This document shows positions 42,283 through 51,657 of a DNA stretch of 64,000 nt, one piece after another. The DNA comes from Pseudomonas serbica (GTDB lineage Bacteria > Pseudomonadota > Gammaproteobacteria > Pseudomonadales > Pseudomonadaceae): NCBI RefSeq assembly GCF_028823535.1, contig NZ_JAQIYM010000002.1, positions 310,001 to 374,000 of the forward strand, written 5' to 3'. Within the stretch, counting starts at the first letter, position 1. Each line of letters opens with the position of its first letter. The notes under the pieces were generated by a model. The model did not search any database and was not told the origin of the DNA. It saw only the letters and a program-made list of their open reading frames with translations. A program made the translations under genes and the position numbers.

Positions 42283-43070
42283 TCAGGTGGATTTGCGCAG
42301 GGCGGCATGTTGGGGGTTGAAGGTGAGTACGGCGAGCAGTGCGAACAGCAGCGTCAGGCCCGAACACACCGCCAGCGCCAGCGGATTGAACCGCTCATAC
42401 AAGGCAAAACGCACCAGTTCGACCGCATGGGAGAACGGGTTCAGCGCGCACAACCAGTACAGCCATTCGCTGGCCTCGCGCATTTTCCACAGCGGATAGA
42501 GCGCCGATGACAGGAAAAACAGCGGGAAGATCACGAAGTTCATCACCCCGGCGAAGTTCTCCAGCTGGCGGATCGCGTTCGACAGCAACAGGCCCAGGGC
42601 GCTGAGCATCAAGGCCACCAGCAACAGCGCCGGCAGGGCCAGCAGCAAACCCATGGCCGGCGGCTGCACGCCGTAGAACCAGGCAATCGCCAGGAAGGCG
42701 TACACCTGCAGCAGCGAAATCAGTGAGGTGGCCAACAGCTTGCTGCACAACAGGAAGGTGCGGGGCAGGGGACTGGTGAGCAATACGCGCATGCTACCCA
42801 TCTCGCGGTCGTAGACCATCGACAGTGAGCCCTGCATGCCGTTGAACAGCAGGATCATGCAGGCCAGCCCAGGGATGATGTAGACCTCGTACGGGATGTA
42901 GGTGTCGTAGGGTTCGATGATGGCGATGCCCAGCGCGGCGCGAAAACCTGCGGCGAACACCAACAGCCATAGCAGCGGCCGCACCAGGGCGCTGAGAAAC
43001 CGTGTGCGTTGCAGCACGAAACGCAGCCATTCGCGCAGCACGATACCGCGCAAGCATTGCCAGTACGCGT

Positions 43071-43074
<4 letters not shown>
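42283..43074 (-). CDS. pedC: ABC-2 type permease of PQQ-alcohol-oxidation locus (PedC-like)
   Basis: 263 residues with six predicted membrane helices, among them ALVRPLLWLLVFAAGF, VYIIPGLACMILLFNG, LLLALPALLLVALMLSALGLL (split) and a C-terminal pair. The permease motif is YDREMGSMRVLLTSPLPR. It pairs with the ATPase at 43071 (four-base overlap). The transported molecule is unknown; the family occurs almost only with PQQ alcohol dehydrogenases. Last gene of the leftward ABC operon. Confidence 0.8.
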
Positions 43075-43798
<724 letters not shown>

Positions 43799-43802
<4 letters not shown>

Positions 43803-44758
43803 GGGGTCACCACCACGCCCCAGGGATAGCGCCCGACCTTTACCGATTTGCTGACCTTGAGGCTGTCGACATCGATCACCGAGACGTCACCGCTGACGCC
43901 GTTGGTGGCCAGCAGTTGCTTTTGATCCGGGGTGAATGCCATCTGCCAGACCCGGCGACCCACCAACAGGTAATCGAGAATCTCGAAGGTTTTGGCATCG
44001 ATCACCGCTACATGGTTCGCGGGGCCGAGCGCGACGAAGCCATACTTGCCGTCGGCACTGAGCTTGACACCCACGGGTTGGACCTTGTCCGGATGCACGC
44101 CCTTGATCTGGAAGTTCAGGGTCTTGAGGATCTTGCGGCTGGCAACGTCGAGGATGGTCACCGTGCCACCGATTTCCGCTGAAGCCCAGAGCTGTGAACC
44201 GTCCGGCGAGAACTCGACGAAGCGCGGGCGCTGATCCACCGGCGTGCTGTCGGCCAGGGTCTGGGTGCTGGTGTCGATCCAGTGCAGCATGTTGGTGGTT
44301 TCGCTGGTGTTCACCGCCCACTTGCCGTCAGGGCTGACGGCCATGCCTTCGGGCTCGACACCGACGTTGATCTGACCGAGGACCTTGGACGTCTCGGTGT
44401 CGATCACCGTGACCAGCGCATCGTCTTCGTTGGAGACATACAGCCAGCGATTGTTGGGGTGCAGGGCGAATTGCTCGGGGTCCTTGCCCGAGGGCAGTTC
44501 CTTGATGATCTTGCGCGTGGCCACGTCCATCACCTGGACCCGGTCCGAGTCGCTGGCGCAGATGTACAGCAATTTGTTGTCATGGGACAGCAGCAGGCCA
44601 CGGGGGCGCTGGCCGACGGGCAGGGTGTCGGTGACTTGCAGGGTCTGCATGTCGATCAGGCTCAGGCTGTTGTCCTTTTCATTGGAGACCCAGGCGGTGC
44701 TGGCTGCGGCGTGTCCTGCGGCGAGCAACAGGGCGCAAGAAATCAGGGTGCGGCGCAT
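43799..44758 (-). CDS. YVTN-type beta-propeller repeat protein, PQQ-associated
   Basis: 319 residues, signal peptide (ALLLAAGHAAA, cleavage near 20), then about seven blade repeats of the type WLYVSNEDDALVTVIDTETS, YVSN/VTVID and PDG/PDQK. It matches periplasmic propeller proteins encoded with the PQQ-associated ABC system. Presumed to bind a ligand or a partner protein in the periplasm. Third gene of the leftward operon binding protein-propeller-ATPase-permease. Confidence 0.75.
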
Positions 44759-44786
44759 GGCAGTTTCCTTGTTGTAGTTGTTGTAT

Positions 44787-45971
44787 TCAGGGAAAGCGGC
44801 AGCTGACCTCGGGCTTGTCGTAACCCAGGCTGTCCATCTCGTTGAACGGGTGCAGGAAGCCGTCCTGGGGCGAGGTGCTGACCAGCGCCCGAGGCTGCAC
44901 GATGGGAATCGGTTGGCGCAGTTGGCCGTTCCACGGGCGGTAGCTGAGCTTGCGGCCCTTGAAACCGTCCAGCGGCAACTGGTCGCTGATTTCCAGGTCG
45001 CGGATCGCCATCGGTTCGGTCTGCCGGGATTTGCTCACGGCGCTGGCGATGCTGCGCACGGCGATCCATGCGGCGAAATCGCGGTCGTTCATCCAGCGTC
45101 CGGCGAGGGCTTCGAAGCGCTTCTGCAACTGGGCGGCGCCGTAGGTTTCCACGGTCTTGTGCCAACCCACCGGGGTCAGGCCCTGAGTCCCCGCCACCGG
45201 GCGCGGGTACCAGGTCTGGTACGGCACGTATTCGCCGAAATCGCCGCGCTCATCGGCCACCAGCACCACGTCGTATTCGGCGGTCTGGGTGAACAGTGGC
45301 ATGTCGGCCTGGGCACTGCGCCGTTGATCGTTATCGAAGCGCCAGGCTTTCTCCGCCACCAGTTGCAGGCCGAAGCGTTTGGCCGCGCGACGCAGGGCGG
45401 CGGCGTAGGCTTGATCGTCCGCCGTGGGGCCGACGATCAGCAACGCCCGTTGCCATTTGCGCACTACCAGAAATTGCGCCAGCGCGTCGGCCAGCATCGC
45501 CCGGCTCGGCAGGCTGTGCAGCACGTTGGGCAGGCAATCGGTAGTGCGCAGGCTGTCGTCGGGGCTGCCGGCGTTGAACAACAGGCTGTCGGGCAGCGCT
45601 GCACTGAGTTGGCGCAGGCTGCTGGCCGGTGCATTCACCACGAACAGGCGCAGGCCTTGCTCATGCTGCGATTTTGCCGCTGTGAGCAAGGCTTCGGGGC
45701 TGTCGACGCTGGCGCTGGCCAGGCTGTAGGTGTGATTGAGAAAGCGCCCGGTGCTGTTGCTGTCGGTGATCGCCAGTTCGGCGCCGCGCAGGCCGGCGTC
45801 GGCGGGTTCGGGAATGACGTTCGACAGCAGCGGGCCAGGGTCCGGGCGATACCCCAGGTAGCCGATGCGCACCTGCAAGGGCGCGTCCGCCGCCTGGCTC
45901 TGGGAGACCAGCCCGGCGGCGCAGGCAATCGCCAGCAGGTAGATCAAGGCGTAAGGGGCAAGCTGGCGCAT
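44787..45971 (-). CDS. periplasmic ABC substrate-binding protein, PQQ-associated
   Basis: 394 residues with a signal peptide (YALIYLLAIACAAG, cleavage near SQAA). The fold is a type I periplasmic binding protein with an LIVBP-like pattern, e.g. RIGYLGYRPDPGP, GAELAITDSN and ALLIVGPTADDQAYA. It is the substrate-binding family specific to PQQ-dependent alcohol dehydrogenase systems. ATG 45971 has GGAGAG upstream; earlier in-frame ATGs lack a ribosome site. It heads the leftward ABC operon, 79 bases from the nearest ped dyad. Confidence 0.78.
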   Translation of the reverse strand: MRQLAPYALIYLLAIACAAGLVSQSQAADAPLQVRIGYLGYRPDPGPLLSNVIPEPADAGLRGAELAITDSNSTGRFLNHTYSLASASVDSPEALLTAAKSQHEQGLRLFVVNAPASSLRQLSAALPDSLLFNAGSPDDSLRTTDCLPNVLHSLPSRAMLADALAQFLVVRKWQRALLIVGPTADDQAYAAALRRAAKRFGLQLVAEKAWRFDNDQRRSAQADMPLFTQTAEYDVVLVADERGDFGEYVPYQTWYPRPVAGTQGLTPVGWHKTVETYGAAQLQKRFEALAGRWMNDRDFAAWIAVRSIASAVSKSRQTEPMAIRDLEISDQLPLDGFKGRKLSYRPWNGQLRQPIPIVQPRALVSTSPQDGFLHPFNEMDSLGYDKPEVSCRFP

Positions 45972-46049
45972 AGGGCTCTCCATTACAGGTAGCGCCAGCA
46001 TAGGAAGCCCGGGCAGGTGTGGAAATATGCAGAAAGTACCAACCAGCCA

Positions 46050-46063
46050 GTACCAAGGTAGTA
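46050..46063. promoter_or_regulatory. ped-island dyad between ABC operon and pedS2 operon
   Basis: GTACCAAGGTAGTA, containing the perfect inverted repeat TACC-AA-GGTA. It is the cleanest copy of the motif. It lies in the divergent promoter region, 79 bases from the binding-protein ATG and 66 bases from the small ORF at 46129, so it could serve both directions. Confidence 0.55.
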
Positions 46064-46128
46064 GCCCGCGCCGGGCGGCGCGGTTTTAGCATGGGCATTA
46101 ACGGCCACCACTCTGGAGGGGACTGGGC

Positions 46129-46251
46129 ATGCGTATCGTCAAGGCACTGCTGTTGCCGCTCCTGCTGATCCTCACGCTGATCGGCGTCGACCGGCTCCAC
46201 GGCCCGCGCCCCGCACCGGTGCAGGTCATGCCCGCGACACCGGGGCGCTAG
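46129..46251 (+). CDS. 40-residue membrane-anchored peptide upstream of pedS2
   Basis: 40 codons starting MRIVKALLLPLLLILTLIGV, one hydrophobic segment then a proline-rich tail. A strong GGAGGGG site stands five bases before the ATG, and the stop lies two bases before the sensor-kinase ATG. The ribosome site and spacing indicate a real, translationally coupled gene below usual size cut-offs. No family recognised; a small partner or leader of PedS2 is possible. Confidence 0.5.
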   Translation: MRIVKALLLPLLLILTLIGVDRLHGPRPAPVQVMPATPGR

Positions 46252-46253
46252 GC

Positions 46254-47516
46254 ATGTCGGCCCTGTGGCGGATCAACCTGTGGGTCTGTGGCTTTTTCGC
46301 ACTGATCACCTTGGCGTGCATGGCGTTGCTGGTGCATCAGGCGCTGGAGGATGTGGAACGTGAACTGCAATCGGCCGAAGCGGTGGTCGAGTACCTGAGC
46401 GAAACCGCCGCCCGTGACCCGGTCGACCTGCAACCACGGCTGACCCAAGGCCTGCGCCACGTCCGCGTGCAGTGGCTGGCGGCGGATGAACAGCCTCGGC
46501 CAGCCGTGCCGGACGGACTCGACGCCTGGCTCGGACGCCTGCTGTTCACTGAGGCCCGTCACGGCGCAAGCGTCCTCGAACTGGCGGATGGCCGACGGGT
46601 GCAGATTGCAGTCGATCCGCGGGATGAAATCGACGAAGTCTGGGACTCCCTGCAACAGTTGCTCAGCCTGTGTGCGATGGCCCTGGTGGTCAGTCTGCTG
46701 GCCATTCGCTGGGCCGTGCGCCGCGGCATGGGCCTGCTCGATGAGCTACTGCGGGCGTTGCAGCAGGTGTGCGCCGGGCAGCTCAAGGTGCGCCTGCGCG
46801 CCGAAGGGGTACCCGAGGCGCGGCAACTGGCGGAGCATTTCAACCGCATGACCGCGGCGCTGGAACAGGCCGGCAGCGACAACGCCCGGCTGACCCAGGC
46901 CTTGCTGGCCGTGCAGGAACAGGAGCGTACCCAACTGGCCCAGACCCTGCACGACGATCTCGGTCAGTACCTGGCCGGGATCCGTGCCCAGGCGTGTCTG
47001 TTGCGCCTGGTGGCCGATCAACCGCAGACCGTCGAGCGCACGATGCTGGAGCTGGAGCACAACTGCGAACACCTGCAACAGGGCTTTCGGGCGCTGGTGC
47101 ACAACCTTTATCCGGTGGTCCTGCAGCACCTGCCGCTGGGCGAAGCCATCCGCTTGCTGGTGGAGCAATGGCAGGGCCGCCAGGGCATCGCTTGTCGCCT
47201 GCGGCTCAGTGCGCAGTTGCCAAGGTTGTCGGCGCCCGACAAGACCCATCTGTACCGCTTGCTGCAGGAAGCCCTGACCAACATCGCCCGGCATGCCGAC
47301 GCCAGCCAGGTTCATGTTCGCCTGCAATATCATGGCGCACACCTGCGCCTGCTGGTGCGCGATAACGGTCGCGGCGCCGCGCAACTGCAGCGTCCTGGCG
47401 TCGGGTTGTATTCGATGCGCGAGCGCGCCCGTAGCCTGGGTGGCGAGTTGCGCATCATCAGCCACCCTGGCGCCGGTTGGGCGCTGACCTTGAGCATGCC
47501 CCTGGAGGTTTCATGA
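46254..47516 (+). CDS. pedS2: NarX-type sensor histidine kinase (PedS2-like)
   Basis: 420 residues: membrane helix 1 (about 8-28), a periplasmic domain of about 110 residues, membrane helix 2 (about 138-155), HAMP-like linker, HisKA_3 with H233 in LAQTLHDDLGQYLAG, and an HATPase with LLQEALTNIARHA and DNGRG. In P. putida PedS2/PedR2 mediates the lanthanide-dependent switch between PedE and PedH. The same gene order here predicts the same function. The stop overlaps the response regulator start by four bases. Confidence 0.82.
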   Translation: MSALWRINLWVCGFFALITLACMALLVHQALEDVERELQSAEAVVEYLSETAARDPVDLQPRLTQGLRHVRVQWLAADEQPRPAVPDGLDAWLGRLLFTEARHGASVLELADGRRVQIAVDPRDEIDEVWDSLQQLLSLCAMALVVSLLAIRWAVRRGMGLLDELLRALQQVCAGQLKVRLRAEGVPEARQLAEHFNRMTAALEQAGSDNARLTQALLAVQEQERTQLAQTLHDDLGQYLAGIRAQACLLRLVADQPQTVERTMLELEHNCEHLQQGFRALVHNLYPVVLQHLPLGEAIRLLVEQWQGRQGIACRLRLSAQLPRLSAPDKTHLYRLLQEALTNIARHADASQVHVRLQYHGAHLRLLVRDNGRGAAQLQRPGVGLYSMRERARSLGGELRIISHPGAGWALTLSMPLEVS

Positions 47517-48151
47517 GTATTTTGCTGGTCGATGACCATGCGGTAGTCCGCCAGGGCTACGCGAGCCTTTTGCGCGCCCTGTTACCGGCGCTGCAGGTGC
47601 GTGAGGCGGCAACGGGCGAGGAGGCGCTGCTGCGGGTTCAGGAGAGCGTGCCACAGCTGGTGATCATGGATTTCGGCCTGCCCGGCATCAGCGGCCTGGA
47701 AACCACCCGGCGCTTGCGCCAGCGTTTGCCGCAACTGCGGGTGCTGTTTTTCAGCATGCACGATGAACTGCCGCTGGTGCGCCAGGCACTGGACGCCGGG
47801 GCGGCGGGTTACCTGACCAAAAGCTCGGCGCCGCCAGTGCTGATCGAAGCGGTGCGGCGTGTGCTCGCCGGGCACGCCTACATCGAACAGCCCCTGGCCA
47901 CGCAACTGGCTTGCCATGCGCAACAGGACGCCAGCGACCCGCGCCTGCAGAGCATGACCCAGCGCGAGCTGGAGATTTTCGTGATGCTCGCCAAGGGCAC
48001 CCCCGCGCGACAGATTGCCGAGCAACTGAGCATCAGCAGCAAGACGGTTTCCAATCACCTGACGTTGCTCAAGAGCAAGTTGCAGGTGAGCTCCCATGCC
48101 GAATTGGTGCATCTGGGGATTGATATGGGGGTGGTGCGCAAGGCGGGATGA
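47513..48151 (+). CDS. pedR2: NarL-type response regulator (PedR2-like)
   Basis: 212 residues: receiver (VDDHAVVRQGY, phospho-acceptor D53 in VIMDFGLPGISG, TKSSAP) and a LuxR helix-turn-helix (MTQRELEIFVMLAKGTPARQ, SISSKTVSNHLTLL). Cognate of PedS2. By analogy with P. putida it would activate pedE or repress pedH depending on lanthanide supply. Targets here are inferred. Confidence 0.82.
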   Translation: MSILLVDDHAVVRQGYASLLRALLPALQVREAATGEEALLRVQESVPQLVIMDFGLPGISGLETTRRLRQRLPQLRVLFFSMHDELPLVRQALDAGAAGYLTKSSAPPVLIEAVRRVLAGHAYIEQPLATQLACHAQQDASDPRLQSMTQRELEIFVMLAKGTPARQIAEQLSISSKTVSNHLTLLKSKLQVSSHAELVHLGIDMGVVRKAG

Positions 48152-48176
48152 CTCGCTCGTCCATTCAACACCCATC

Positions 48177-48271
48177 CCCTGTGGGAGCGGGCTTGCTCGC
48201 GAAGACGGTGTGTCAGTCACGAAAATGCTCAATGACACTCCGCTTTCGCGAGCAAGCCCGCTCCCACAGGG
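48177..48271. repeat. BIME (two inverted REP units)
   Basis: CCCTGTGGGAGCGGGCTTGC and GAGCAAGCCCGCTCCCACAG around a centre of about 45 bases. It separates the convergent pedR2 and pentapeptide genes. Confidence 0.8.
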
Positions 48272-48290
48272 GGGGTGTGTTGCATTCAGG

Positions 48291-48932
48291 TCATTTGTCC
48301 CAAGTCGTCGGGCACCCCGTACAGCCCTCCATGTTCGCATCCTGAAAGTTCGCATAGTGCTGGCGCGAGCCGTTGAGGTTGGCGTGCTCCAGGTTGCTTT
48401 CACCCAACTTGGCCTCCTGCAGGTTGGCGTCGCTGAGGTTGGCGTCCTTGAGGTCGGCCTTGCTTAGCCAGGTCATCTCCAGGTCGGCGGCGCGCAGGTT
48501 GCTGTTGTGCAGCCTGGCCCCGGAGAGACGGGCGAATTGCAGGTAGGCGCCGCTAAGGTCGGCGTTGGCGAACTGCGCGCCCTGGGCGAACATCCCCCAG
48601 CCCTGGATCGCCACCAGCGTGGCGCCGGTGAAATCAGCCAGGCGCGCATTGCTCTGTTGCAGGCTCGCGCGGGTCAGGTTCGCGCCCTGTAGCCGGGCCT
48701 TTTCCAGATTGGCGAGGTCGAGGCGGGCGTGACGCAGATCGGCTTGGCGAAGGTCGGCACCGCTGAGGTTCATGTTGCGCAGGTCCTGGTTGCTCAGGTC
48801 GGCGCCCTTGAGATTGGCGCCGGGGCACTGGCTGTGTTCGGCGATGGTGCAGCCGTTGATGATCAGGGGGGTGTCGTCGTCGGCGTACGCTGTAGCAACG
48901 CTCAATAAAAGCATTAGAGGCAGATAATTCAT
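48291..48932 (-). CDS. pentapeptide-repeat protein
   Basis: 213 residues with a signal peptide (LPLMLLLSVATAYA). It then has more than twenty A(D/N)Lxx pentapeptides from about residue 40 to 200 (GANLKGADLSNQDLRNMNLS and onward), which fold into a right-handed quadrilateral helix. The C-terminus carries CTGCPTTWDK. Secreted to the periplasm. An equivalent gene lies at this position in the P. putida ped locus. Function unknown. ATG 48932 has GGAG upstream. Confidence 0.8.
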   Translation of the reverse strand: MNYLPLMLLLSVATAYADDDTPLIINGCTIAEHSQCPGANLKGADLSNQDLRNMNLSGADLRQADLRHARLDLANLEKARLQGANLTRASLQQSNARLADFTGATLVAIQGWGMFAQGAQFANADLSGAYLQFARLSGARLHNSNLRAADLEMTWLSKADLKDANLSDANLQEAKLGESNLEHANLNGSRQHYANFQDANMEGCTGCPTTWDK

Positions 48933-48951
48933 GGGAAGGTCTCCGGATGCC

Positions 48952-49054
48952 CCTGTAGGAGCGAGCTTGCTCGCGATGGTCTCAAGAACACCGCGGGGCA
49001 CCAGACACCCCACGTCATCGTTGACGACCATCGCGAGCAAGCTCGCTCCTACAG
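48952..49054. repeat. BIME overlapping the pedE stop codon
   Basis: CCCTGTAGGAGCGAGCTTGC and GCAAGCTCGCTCCTACAG flank a centre of about 60 bases. The right unit reaches into pedE: the minus-strand TAG stop of pedE (49049-49051) is part of its conserved CTGTAGGAGC. Confidence 0.8.
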
Positions 49055-50938
49055 CGCGGTCTGGTTATCCCAGCTCGGAATCTTGAACACCCAGAACGAC
49101 CCGCCCTGAGCCACCGGTTTGGTCAGTTCCGCCATGTCGCCGCCCCACAACGGCACCGCGCCGCCGTAGCCGACGGTCACGCCGATGTACTGCTCGCCGT
49201 CCTGCTCCCAGGTGATCGGCGGGGAGACGATGCCGCTGCCGGTCTGGAACTTCCACAACTCCTTGCCGGTTTTCGCATCGAAGGCCTTGAAGAAACCGTC
49301 GCCGGTGCCGGTGAACACCAGGTTGCCCTTGGTCGCCAGTACGCCGGCCCACAGTGGCAGGTGTTCCTTGTGCTCCCAGACCACTTTGCCGGTGGTCGGG
49401 TTCATCGCCCGCAGGGTGCCGACGTGATCGTCGTACATGCGCTTGATACGAAAACCCATGCCCAGGTAGGCCGAGCCTTTCTTGTAGTTGACCTCTTCGG
49501 TCCAGTATTCCTCTTTCCACTGGTTGCCCGGAATGTAGAACAGCCCGGTGTCCTGGCTGTAGGCCATGGGGTTCCAGTTCTTGCCGCCCAGGAACGGCGG
49601 CGAGACTTCTACCGGCTTGCCCTTGGTTTCGCCCGGCAACGGCTTGGCCGGACGCTGGCCTTCGTTCTCCACCGGGCGGCCGGTCTTGAGGTCGATGTGG
49701 CTGGCCCACGTGATGTTGTCGACAAAGGGGAAGGCGTTCTGCAATTTGCCGTTGTTGCGGTCGACCACGTAGAAGAACCCGTTGCGGTCGGCGTGGCCGG
49801 TGGCCTTGACCGTCTTGCCGTCCTTGTCCTTGTAGTCGAACAGCACAAGCTCGTTGTTGCCGGAGAAGTCCCAGGCATCGTTCGGCGTGTGCTGGTAGAA
49901 CCATTTGACCTCGCCGGTGCTCGGGTCGACGCCCACCTGGCCCGAGGTGTAGAGGCTGTCGTAATCGTGCGGGTTGCCGTCCTTCGAGGTGCGCGCCCAG
50001 GTGTTCCAGGGGCCCGGGTTGCCGGCGCCGACGATGATGGTGTTGGTGTCGGCATCGAAGCTGGCGCTCTGCCAGGGCGCGCCACCGCCGTGGCTCCAGG
50101 CCTCGACCTTGCCGGTTTCGGTGGTCGGATCGTTCGGCCACGACGGCGCCTTCACATCGCCGGTGGGGGTACTGTCCTTGCCGTTCAGGCGGCCCATGTG
50201 GCCTTCGACGAAAGGGCGCATCCAGACTTCTTCGCCGGTGTCCGGATCGCGGGCGTAGAGCTGGCCGACCACGCCGAACTCATCGCCTGAACTGCCATGG
50301 ATCAGCAGCACCTTGCCGCTGGTCTTGTCCTTGATCAGCACTGGGGCGCCGGTCATGGTGTAGCCTGCGGCGTGGTCGCCGAACTTCTTGTTCCACACCA
50401 CCTTGCCGGTGTTCTTGTCCAGGGCGATCAGCCGCGCATCGAGGGTGCCGAAGTAGATCTTGTCGCCATAGATCGCCGCGCCGCGGTTGACCACGTCGCA
50501 GCACGGGCGAATGTTGTCCGGCAAGCGATGGTTGTAGGTCCACAGGCGCTTGCCGGTCTTGGCATCCAGGGCGAATACCCGCGAATACGAGCCGGTGACG
50601 TAGACCACGCCGTCGCTGACGATGGCCTGCGATTCCTGGCCGCGCTGCTTCTCGTCACCGAAGGAATAGGACCAGGCCGGGGTCAGCTTGAACACATTCC
50701 TGTCGTTGACCTGGGCCAGCGGACTCCAGCGCTGGGCGTTGGTGCCCATGCCGTATTGCAGCACGTCCTTGGTGGTCAAGTGGTCGTTGGCAATGTCTTC
50801 CCAACTCACATTACGGGTAGCAGTGGCCGGTGCGGTTTCGGCATGACCAACAGCGCTCAGGGACAGGCCGCCGACCAGCAAAAGAGCCTGTACGGCGACG
50901 GTCAAGGGGGAAAGGGCGGGTAGCGATCTTATTGTCAT
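49049..50938 (-). CDS. pedE: PQQ-dependent alcohol dehydrogenase, calcium type (PedE/ExaA/QedH-I-like)
   Basis: 629 residues with a signal peptide (cleavage near HAE, residue 33) and an eight-bladed PQQ propeller. The vicinal disulfide is C146-C147 (IRPCCDV). Predicted metal/PQQ ligands are E220 (SSGDEFG), N307 (GAGNPGPW) and catalytic D357 in NDAWDFSGNNEL. Serine at 359, two after the catalytic Asp, is the calcium-type signature. It oxidises ethanol and other alcohols, passing electrons to cytochrome c550 (PedF), which is encoded divergently. ATG 50938 is used because the signal peptide follows directly. A shared 13-base palindrome lies 87 bases upstream. Confidence 0.92.
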   Translation of the reverse strand: MTIRSLPALSPLTVAVQALLLVGGLSLSAVGHAETAPATATRNVSWEDIANDHLTTKDVLQYGMGTNAQRWSPLAQVNDRNVFKLTPAWSYSFGDEKQRGQESQAIVSDGVVYVTGSYSRVFALDAKTGKRLWTYNHRLPDNIRPCCDVVNRGAAIYGDKIYFGTLDARLIALDKNTGKVVWNKKFGDHAAGYTMTGAPVLIKDKTSGKVLLIHGSSGDEFGVVGQLYARDPDTGEEVWMRPFVEGHMGRLNGKDSTPTGDVKAPSWPNDPTTETGKVEAWSHGGGAPWQSASFDADTNTIIVGAGNPGPWNTWARTSKDGNPHDYDSLYTSGQVGVDPSTGEVKWFYQHTPNDAWDFSGNNELVLFDYKDKDGKTVKATGHADRNGFFYVVDRNNGKLQNAFPFVDNITWASHIDLKTGRPVENEGQRPAKPLPGETKGKPVEVSPPFLGGKNWNPMAYSQDTGLFYIPGNQWKEEYWTEEVNYKKGSAYLGMGFRIKRMYDDHVGTLRAMNPTTGKVVWEHKEHLPLWAGVLATKGNLVFTGTGDGFFKAFDAKTGKELWKFQTGSGIVSPPITWEQDGEQYIGVTVGYGGAVPLWGGDMAELTKPVAQGGSFWVFKIPSWDNQTAL

Positions 50939-51024
50939 GGTTGCAGTTCCCAGTGGAGGTTTTGGCCTGCACAGGGTGGGGCGCCCGGCGGGTGGCCGGA
51001 TACGGAAAATGTCCCGCCGTTGCC

Positions 51025-51037
51025 GGGAAAATTTCCC
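51025..51037. promoter_or_regulatory. 13-base palindrome shared with pedH upstream region
   Basis: GGGAAAATTTCCC, identical to 54478-54490 upstream of pedH. A partial copy (GGAAAATGTCCC) lies 22 bases to the left, at about 51004-51015. Located between divergent pedE and pedF. Candidate binding site for a regulator common to both dehydrogenases. Confidence 0.5.
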
Positions 51038-51074
51038 ATGGGCCACCTAATTTGGCAGTCCATCGAAGGCCTTA

Positions 51075-51088
51075 CTACCAAGGGATTA
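51075..51088. promoter_or_regulatory. ped-island dyad between pedE and pedF
   Basis: CTACCAAGGGATTA, 118 bases before the pedF ATG and 137 before the pedE ATG. A degenerate copy of the TACC-N3-GTAG motif. Confidence 0.4.
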
Positions 51089-51192
51089 GACGGCGGCCAC
51101 CAAAGCAGCATGGGGCCAGTGCGCGGGGGTTCCTAAGATGGTTGCCATAGCCTCTGCCAAGAGGTCTTGCGTGCAATCCAGAGGGCATAACA

Positions 51193-51654
51193 ATGACAAC
51201 AAAACGCAACGCCTTGCTCGTAGCCGGACTGCTGGCCGGCTTTATCAGTGCAGGTTCCGTATGGGCCCACGGCAATGTGGTGCCACAAGCCGTCGAGACC
51301 CAAGGGCTGACCCCGATCAAGGACGCCGGCGTTCAGGTGGACGGCGATGGCTGGGCCGCCGTGAACCCTTACCGCAGCACCCCCGAGCACGACAAGGCGG
51401 TGGAAATCGGTTCATCGGCCTACAACCAGAATTGCGCGGCCTGTCATGGCCTGGAAGCCAAGTCCGGTGGTATCGCCCCGGACTTGCGCATGCTCGATGT
51501 CGGCGAAGCGGGTGATGAATGGTTTGTCGAACGGGTACGCAATGGCGCCGTGCGTGACGGCCGCGTGTACATGCCGAAGATGGCCGACTACCTGAGCCAG
51601 GAAGCCTTGTGGGCGGTGCGCAGCTACCTGGACAGCGTCCACGTCGAGGAGTGA
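51193..51654 (+). CDS. pedF: cytochrome c550 (PedF/ExaB-like)
   Basis: 153 residues: signal peptide (LLVAGLLAGFISAGSVWA), heme motif C81-A-A-C84-H85 (QNCAACHG), and axial methionine in VYMPKM (127 or 130). It is the dedicated electron acceptor of the PQQ ethanol dehydrogenase. It is transcribed divergently from pedE and leads an operon with the binding protein, SoxYZ-like carrier and metallohydrolase. Confidence 0.9.
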   Translation: MTTKRNALLVAGLLAGFISAGSVWAHGNVVPQAVETQGLTPIKDAGVQVDGDGWAAVNPYRSTPEHDKAVEIGSSAYNQNCAACHGLEAKSGGIAPDLRMLDVGEAGDEWFVERVRNGAVRDGRVYMPKMADYLSQEALWAVRSYLDSVHVEE

Positions 51655-51657
51655 CCC

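Noticed and set aside
48420..48860. Regularly spaced short repeats resembling a CRISPR array
   Set aside because: They are the codons of the pentapeptide repeat gene (period 15 bases, diverged at DNA level) within one open frame.
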